Shown: one piece after another, positions 59,301 through 64,000 of the stretch | How positions within the stretch are numbered: the stretch's first letter is position 1 | Layout of the letters: each line of letters begins with the position of its first letter | Assembly: GCF_963676685.1 (NCBI RefSeq) | Contig: NC_092355.1 | Location: 69,757,006-69,821,005, forward strand | DNA from: Mytilus edulis | Lineage: Eukaryota > Mollusca > Bivalvia > Mytilida > Mytilidae | Direction of reading: 5' to 3' | DNA length: 64,000 nt | Notes under the pieces: model-generated | What the model saw: only the letters and a program-made list of their open reading frames with translations | What the model was told of the DNA's origin: nothing | The model's database searches: none | Position numbers and translations under genes: made by a program

Positions 59301-59903
59301 TTTTAGTATAGAATAACTCGAAGTATTATCATTAATGATATCTTCTTCAATTTGTAGTATTTCTTGTAAATTTATATCATCATCAACATAATCCTTCAAA
59401 GAAGAAGTTCTAGCATTGAAATCCCCTACAATCACAATATTTTTGATACCTTGAGAAAATATTAACAATTCTTCTTCAATTTCAATGAATGATTCATCAG
59501 ATGAATATTTTGAGAACTCAGGTGGAACATAAGTACAACCAAATAGAGTATGTTGATCAAGGGAGGATATTTGGTTTGAAATTTCAATCCATTGAACAAA
59601 TTCAGAATCCGACTTTAAAAACCGTAAACATTGTTTGAGATTTTTTTTGAAAATAATAAGGATACCTCCTGATTTGTTTTTAAATTTCCTTCTGTTTTTT
59701 GCAAAGTAATCATACTCTCTGGGTAATTCCAGCACATCAAGGTTATCCAATTTAGTTTCTGAAAACACTAAGATATCATACTTTGTAATAAGCTGGTGAA
59801 AATCAGGGTTCAGTAATTTTGATTTTATACCACACACATTAAGATGAGTTATTTTAAGTTTATCAATTCGCTCAGTATTGTTATCTAAAGCGTTGCCAAT
59901 GTC
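56400..59903 (-). CDS. LINE ORF2: endonuclease and reverse transcriptase
   Basis: Open for 1145 codons from a GTG at 59837 and 22 more codons up to the TAG at 59904-59906. The N-terminal apurinic-type endonuclease begins ITHLNVCGIKSKL, with VFSETKL (~residues 24-30), VGDFNAR (~137-143) and SDVHNRVHF in the later part. RT landmarks follow: RPVFKNKGD, TLISCLGKVF, QAGFRKGHST, FVDFRKAFDTV (motif A), GVRQGENLSPFLF (motif B, ~705) and ILYADDTVIL (motif C, ~757-766). A C-terminal zinc knuckle CHICKESVGDELHYLFIC lies at ~1074-1091. No frameshift. No ATG precedes the endonuclease, so translation should depend on the upstream ORF. Confidence 0.9.
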   Translation of the reverse strand, partial: DIGNALDNNTERIDKLKITHLNVCGIKSKLLNPDFHQLITKYDILVFSETKLDNLDVLELPREYDYFAKNRRKFKNKSGGILIIFKKNLKQCLRFLKSDSEFVQWIEISNQISSLDQHTLFGCTYVPPEFSKYSSDESFIEIEEELLIFSQGIKNIVIVGDFNARTSSLKDYVDDDINLQEILQIEEDIINDNTSSYSILKENNILQRFNKDTGRVNKYGTKLLDFCKRCNLFIANGRLFSDNGIGHTTCKDASMVDYLLLSPNSFNITTDFEIIDFNPMFSDVHNRVHFTMKIDNDNHQKNLTFNQKVDQHVRWRSDKTNEFIQEINDDPNNSLNELNIMLNKMNENTQVNVDQINSCIDNLCKFLVNSATDAFSDNKNNRSKRSPKLNTKPWFNNECREKRNAFHRVKNTYKHKKSAEIKQLLSTSAKDYKKTLNQNFGKYQEKCASELRSHSKSDTKAFWRTLKKYSGQTKQNPPIPIDTFYEYFKKLNQYEPDAADDAIDIDFNSICDDALYDSILNDEITEAEITDAIKNLKNNKSPGLDNILNEYIKHSTPALVHIYCKIFNIVLETGIIPEHWTIGIIRPVFKNKGDTMDPDNFRAITLISCLGKVFTSIINSRLTFFANEISLISYNQAGFRKGHSTTDNLFVLHALISLYQSFGKKLFCTFVDFRKAFDTVWRSGLWKKLQNSGIKGKIFTVIFNMYNNIKSCVKYNNQQSEYFPCLTGVRQGENLSPFLFSIFLNDLEKFFIDLGGCPLEIVKEKCQNELNSIMKLFAILYADDTVILADSAESMQNALNIFQNYCELWKLEVNVTKTKSMVFSKGKVRRKFEFKLQGKNIELVDTYSYLGLIFKCNGTFNEAKKKLVNQAQKALYSLYKSIRNQAIPLDLQLKMFDAMVEPILLYGCEIWGYENLKILEQIHLNFCKRILRVRSSTPNYMVYGELGRFPLEIKVKIRMTSFWRRIMHGDKLSSNMYRLLLSLMQNSGQSFKWLNFIESIFNDTGLGYVFVNQDSADYKHLIKQVLQDQYIQKWHQDVQLSSRGVFYSSYKNCFGFENYLIKIPENARIWMTKLRTSNIKIPIETGRWHNIPAEDRKCHICKESVGDELHYLFICKSPQLVTFREQHIPSYYTKHPSKQKLSVMLSYCNVNLYRQVAAFIKKLNNLL

Positions 59904-60249
59904 CTATCTTGATTTTTCGGCAGTATCCGATTCAGTACGGGTTCTTTTTGATCGTGGTGGTATGGGTGGACTGTTTGCTGCTTCTCTATGTTGTGGCGTA
60001 CTAGGAGTTCGTTGATTGATAATTTCTCTGTCATTATTTGCTGGACTGATATTGATGTTTTCGGGATTGAACAACTGACCATTTATATATAGTTTGTCGC
60101 GAACAAGCCTCGCTTGTTTCCCTAAACTTTTTTCCTTTTTAAATATCGGATACAGTTTTCGGCGCCTTATCTCTATCTCCGGAGGGAATTGCTCGTTAAT
60201 ACCGAAGTTTGTATTTTTAAGACGATAGGCTTGTTTCAGCACATGTTCC
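59904..60249 (-). CDS. LINE ORF1, C-terminal part
   Basis: About 115 codons remain from the 5' truncation point. EHVLKQAYRLKN, GINEQFPPEIEIRRRKLYPI and ARLVRDKLYINGQLF resemble the C-terminal domain of LINE ORF1 nucleic-acid-binding proteins. A basic Pro/Ser-rich tail follows. It ends at TAG (59904-59906), in the same frame as ORF2. The beginning is missing because of truncation at 60249. Confidence 0.75.
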
Positions 60250-60502
60250 AATCCATTGATATAATTATTTCACACATTTCTTGAAAAAAATATTTTTTTA
60301 AGATATCAGGTTGAATGGAAGTTTTGACATTTCACAACAAAACATGTTTATTTGTTGTTTATGTAGAATATAAATACAAGTGTGACTGGTCATTTTATTC
60401 AGTTTTGACCACTGATTTATGTGATATATATTTTGTTTATATTGATTACACAACATTGTCCAGTTTATCAGACAAGTTTTGATGTCAGTTGTATTATTCC
60501 AG

Positions 60503-60601
60503 AAGTATGGAGAGACAGCATTAATGATTGCTGCCCAGAGAGGACACCTGGAGATCTGTAGACTCCTCATTGATAGAGGATGTAAGATCCACATCACAGA
60601 G
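60503..60601 (+). CDS. Ankyrin gene exon 5
   Basis: 99 bp, TTATTCCAG before and GTATGT after. KYGETALMIAAQRGHLEICR then LLIDRGCKIHITE. First ankyrin exon downstream of the LINE; splice sites intact. Confidence 0.9.
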
Positions 60602-61161
60602 GTATGTTATCTACTTAGTCTGATCACATTACTATTAATCTACACTAAATCATGTTGTTAATAAGACAGGTTTAATGAACAAATATTTGTAATAATTATA
60701 TAAAGTGGGGTCTCATTTTACTCGTATTATTGTTCTGAATTAGAAAATATTACTCCTTTTCATGTTTCTTAAAAAAAAATATTTTATTAAAATGATCAAT
60801 TATACTGAATCTACACTAATTCCTGTTGTTAATTAGACAGTTTTAACGAAAAATATTTGTAAGAATCATATAAAGTGGGGTCTTATTTTGTTTGTTTTGT
60901 TCTACTGAATCCATTGATATAATTATTTTACACATTTCTTGAAAAAAAAAATTTAAAAAAAATATCAGGTTTTATGGAAGTTTTGACATTTCACAACAAA
61001 ACATGTTTATTGTTTGTTTATGTAGAATATAAATACAAGTGTGACTGGTCATTTTATTCAGTTTTGACCACTGATTCATGTGATATATATTTAGTTTATA
61101 TTTATTACACAACATTGTCCAGTTTATCAGACAAGTTTTGATGTCAGTTGTATTATTCCAG

Positions 61162-61257
61162 GGTAGTGGAGTGACAGCATTAATGATGGCTGCCAGTGGA
61201 CACCTGGAGATCTGTCGTCTCCTCATTGATAGAGGATGTAAGATCGACACCACATCA
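61162..61257 (+). CDS. Ankyrin gene exon 6 (one codon short)
   Basis: 96 bp between TTATTCCAG and GTATGT. GSGVTALMMAASGHLEICR then LLIDRGCKIDTTS. It has 32 residues: the AAQRGH of its sisters is AASGH here, so one residue is missing in the turn between helices. Confidence 0.88.
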
Positions 61258-61563
61258 GTATGTTATCTACTTAGTCTGATCACATTACTATTAATCTACA
61301 CTAAATCATGTTATTAATTAGACAAGTTTAATGAACAAATATTTGTAATAATTATATCAAGTGGGGTCTCATTTTACTCGTATTATTGTTCTGAATCAGA
61401 AAATATTCCTCCTTTTCATGTTTCTTAAAAAAAATATTTTATTGAAATGAATGATGATACTGAATCTAAGTTTTAATGTCAGTTGTAGGATATGTTGTAT
61501 ATTATTGATATTGATAACAAAGTATTGTACATTATAGTTACATGTTATTTGGTTATATTATAG

Positions 61564-61671
61564 AACAGTGGAGAAACAGCTTTACATTGGGCTGCTGAGG
61601 GGGGACATCTACAGACCACAAGATGTCTAGTAGAACAAGGAGGTGCCAGTCCCTTGATTAAATCAAATCAG
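61564..61671 (+). CDS. Ankyrin gene exon 7
   Basis: Acceptor TTATATTATAG, donor CAG|GTAATA. 36 codons: NSGETALHWAAEGGHLQTTR then CLVEQGG and a tail ending IKSNQ. It diverges from the duplicated exons and has a different intron, so it is an older repeat outside the tandem unit. No later exon was found in the window. Confidence 0.82.
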
Positions 61672-62261
61672 GTAATATTTTATAGTATATGACCAGTGTT
61701 CAACTATTAAGTAATGAATCACTAAAATGATGTATAAGATATGGTTGGATTCTATTTAAAGGCTATAGTTAAAAGTCATATGATTATTTGAATTGAACTT
61801 AAGAAGTTTGCTGTAATTAAAGTCTGTGTAAACAAACAAACTGTCAAACAAAACTTACACCTGTCTGTTGTCATGACAATTATAACAAAGTTATGTGATA
61901 ATATCAAAACAGTCTAAGCAATGCATTGACATTCGTTCACCATGTGTTTATATATTTAAACAGATACGAGGTGGGCAATGACAGATAATCTTTAAGATGG
62001 GTGAAACAAACTTAAACACTACTAGACAATATTTATATGGATTCAATAAGGGAAAAAAATGCTTAATCATTTCATATTGTTGGCAGTAGGAAGTTATGTA
62101 ATGCAATAATTTGAAAGAGATGATCCTATGGAAATTTCTACAAATCTGTCTAGAGATAAATGTCATCTTGTCATAATTTATTTATTGTCTTATTTGAACA
62201 ATCACTAAAAACTATGAAATGCTGTAAAAACAAATATATACAGATCTAGGTGTACATGGGG
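61672..62261. other. Ankyrin gene intron (or 3' flank), no feature
   Basis: Follows a good splice donor. No further ankyrin-like coding was found. Confidence 0.45.
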
Positions 62262-62465
62262 TATAAAGATATAGGAGCATGTGGATGGGGTATACAGATA
62301 TAGGAGGGTGTGTATAGGGTATACAGATATAGGAGGGTGTGGATGGGGTATACAGATATAGGAGGGTGTGGATGGTGTATATAGATATAGGAGGGTAAAG
62401 ATGGGGTATACAGATATAGGAGGTTGTGGATGGGGTATACAGATATAAGAGAGTGTGGATAGTCC
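62262..62465. repeat. 29-bp minisatellite, about seven copies
   Basis: Unit AGATATAGGAGGGTGTGGAT then GGGGTATAC. As 29 is not a multiple of 3, the unit is read in three frames, giving three overlapping spurious minus-strand frames. Confidence 0.9.
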
Positions 62466-62539
62466 GGCGGCTTTGTAAAAAATTGTGCACATCCTGTTAC
62501 AAGCATGAAATTTGGCATAGACCTTCCTCAACTATTACT

Positions 62540-63125
62540 CTTTTATTTCAGATAGGGAGGCATTTGAAAAAAATGTCTCACTTCCGGTAAAATCCAAAAT
62601 GGCGGACGTTATACTTAAATCAGCCCAATATCGAAGGCTAGCGTGTACAAATGTCCTATTATCATGCTACTATCATAATATTTGGTACAGACCTTTGTGT
62701 TTTACTACTTTTGGATAAATTAAATAGATTAGATGTCTTCAGAAACCCCACTTCCGGTTAAAATCCAATATGGCGGACATTGTACTTAAATAAGCTTATT
62801 TTTTAGGGAGGGTAATTGAAATGTGTTTTAACGTATTGCTACTATAATTACATTGTGTATGAACCTTTCTTTGGTGCTGCTGATGGAGACAATGTATAAG
62901 ACATATGTCTTAAAAACCCTTTCTTCCGGAAGTATCCAAAATGGCGGACAGAGAAATATCAATTTTTTATTCAAATTTTCAACTTTTTTCAAAATGTAAA
63001 GAAAATGATTTTATTTTGTGCTGGTCATTAAACTTTTGGCTTTAAGTTATCCCCAAAACCACTTATTCTAGCATGTTGTAAATGCTAAGATATAAAGTTG
63101 ACACTTCCGGTAAAAATATGACGTA
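62540..63125. repeat. Degenerate repeat with CACTTCCGGT and AAATGGCGGA motifs
   Basis: CACTTCCGGT occurs at ~62580, ~62750 and ~63104, and a related CTTCCGGAAG at ~62932. AAATGGCGGAC or ATATGGCGGAC follows the first two by ~10-12 bp and the CTTCCGGAAG form by ~8 bp. Spacing is ~170-180 bp. It looks like a diverged dispersed repeat made of such units. Confidence 0.65.
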
Positions 63126-63261
63126 AATTCTAAAGATGAGTCCTCAATCTATTTCTTCAATATAGAGTTTTGGATAGATTGATTTAAACAAAATAAAATC
63201 ACTATAGTACTAAAAAATATTTAAAACTACTTCTATTTGGCCAAAAATACATGCTTATTCA

Positions 63262-64000
63262 CAGTCACCACCACATGCACACAAGGCAGTGCACGGGAGA
63301 CCCGATTTTACACATTAAAAATAACCGCGGCATCCTTTCTTACATCCATAATGTACAAGCTTCTGAAAAAATTATGAGGTCTCAGAAAGAGTTTTTTTTA
63401 AAGGGACCCTCTTTGTCCCTTCGCAATCCATTAGTGACAAGACTAGGTTGCATAAGAGTCAATCCAAAGCTCGTCTCACTAAACACCTGCATTAGTATAT
63501 TACACGTTTTACATGCTTGAAAAGACTAGAACAAGTCGTGGGAATAGCCTCACTTAAAATGAGATTTCCCTTTTGTGCAAAAATTGACTTTCTTGGTTCG
63601 TTAATCATGTTAGATCTGATAAGTTTGTACAGTACAACCCCGGTGATTTAGGCTGATCAATCATCATTCTTTATGTTAAAGTCACATCTTCAAATACCAT
63701 TAATGTTTCCCACGCAGTCTTTTTTTCCTTTTCAAGCAAAGAGAGAACAGTATCATAACCCGTCATAAGGTATTGGTCATAAATAAAAGTGTGTGATCAC
63801 TCATTGCCTAGTGCATTTGAAAGGCCATTGATAGATATCAATCCAAAGATTTTTGCCTCCCCAAATACAATCAATAGTTCGTCTGCCCCTTTGTCACGGA
63901 ATAGCGAAATACTGGTAGTTTGAAAGCTGCTAAAAGAAGCAAGGGCAACATTTAGGGGAAAGGGAATACACAGACGAACCAAGGATTAAAAACATCCTCA
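63262..64000 (-). pseudogene. Decayed gene of an uncharacterised invertebrate family, cut by the window edge
   Basis: Read on the minus strand from the right edge: ELLIVFGEAKIFGLISI and LSNALGNE, then a TGA, then YDTVLSLLEKEKKTAWETL, a TAA, MIDQPKSPGLYCTNLSDLT, a frameshift, EAIPTTCSSLFKHVKRVIY, and finally KLVHYGCKKGCRG, a stop, CVKSGLPCTALCACGGDC. I recall proteins with this order (an FGxGxxFRxI-type block, HAFTGCDTVSS, KKTAW, and a C-terminal CxCxxxxxxCTxLCxCxxxC) as abundant in bivalves and cnidarians. Function unknown, possibly tied to mobile elements. At least four stops and one frameshift make this copy dead. Confidence 0.7.

Larger units (their letters stand above)
56194..60249 (-). 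mobile_element. Non-LTR retrotransposon (LINE), 5'-truncated, in an ankyrin intron
   Basis: 4056 bp in antisense to the gene. AATCCA is duplicated at 56188-56193 and 60250-60255. The 3' end (left side) reads CAATAAAATCTCTTGAATCT, ending in a short CTCTTG(A/G)AT tandem and no poly(A). It contains an ORF1 fragment and a full-length endonuclease/RT ORF. The neighbouring duplicated introns show the empty site ('tctactgaatccattgatat'). The APE-type class is clear; the clade is not resolved. Confidence 0.9.
54930..61480 (+). repeat. ~660-bp exon-plus-intron tandem duplication
   Basis: Exon starts at 55121, 55781, 60503 and 61162. Subtracting the 4056-bp LINE and its 6-bp duplication gives spacings of 660, 660 and 659 bp. 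The introns share blocks such as GTATGTTATCTACTTAGTCT and CAACATTGTCCAGTTTATCA. This is unequal duplication of a genomic unit containing one ankyrin exon. Confidence 0.88.
42030..61671 (+). other. Ankyrin-repeat gene (multi-exon, continues past the last exon found)
   Basis: Seven exons are supported by splice sites and reading frame: 42030-42053, 42836-42919, 55121-55219, 55781-55879, 60503-60601, 61162-61257 and 61564-61671. From the second on, each encodes one ankyrin repeat, and every junction is phase 0, so exons can be added or skipped without frame loss. Ankyrin repeats mediate protein-protein binding; the partner is unknown. The 3' end is not in view: no stop codon follows in frame before the last donor. 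The 12-kb second intron and the repeated introns are filled with minisatellites and a LINE. Confidence 0.8.

Noticed and set aside
62205..62531. Overlapping Pro/Tyr-rich minus-strand ORFs
   Set aside because: They are three frames of one 29-bp minisatellite.

Overview
This window looks like nuclear DNA of a marine bivalve, most likely a mussel of the genus Mytilus. The reasons are its AT-rich composition, GT-AG introns, many long tandem arrays, a high density of small DNA transposons, and several copies of a dispersed repeat (clearest at 3962-4215 and, reversed, at 6525-6675) whose wording I recall from Mytilus sequence. The genus call rests on memory of that repeat, not on a search. Nothing here looks bacterial, viral or organellar.

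Only one host gene is well supported: a plus-strand ankyrin-repeat gene from about 42.0 to at least 61.7 kb. A short first exon carries an ATG. It is followed by one exon per ankyrin repeat, all in phase 0. A 12-kb intron (42920-55120) is filled with minisatellites. Four of the ankyrin exons lie in tandem copies of a ~660-bp exon-plus-intron unit. A 4.06-kb LINE has inserted, in antisense, into one of the duplicated introns.

The left 42 kb is mostly mobile and repetitive DNA. 0-11 kb: dispersed repeats, two strong hairpins, and two facing arrays built on ACATCGCGATGT (6985-7665 and 8290-9590). 11.5-14.5 kb: an LTR element whose only ORF is an SGNH-hydrolase-like protein, with a foldback MITE inside its right LTR. 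14.5-19.8 kb: a 38-bp array, then a two-ORF Penelope-like retroelement with no endonuclease domain, flanked by 395-bp direct repeats that look like a giant target-site duplication. 20.1-20.9 kb: the 3' end of a dead LINE. 24-32 kb: a cluster of non-autonomous DNA transposons with 8-bp, 6-bp and 5-bp target duplications. 35-40 kb: three minisatellites and a tRNA-derived SINE.

The right part holds 36-bp (44.8-47.5 kb) and 45-bp (47.6-54.2 kb) minisatellites, the ankyrin exons, a small array at 62.3 kb, a cluster of CACTTCCGGT/AAATGGCGGA motifs, and at the right edge a minus-strand decayed gene with a C-terminal cysteine-rich motif.

The most unusual items are the SGNH-only LTR element, the Penelope-like element with its 395-bp flanking duplication, four CAG-ended elements that share 6-bp target duplications, and the LINE whose two ORFs are in one frame separated only by a single TAG.
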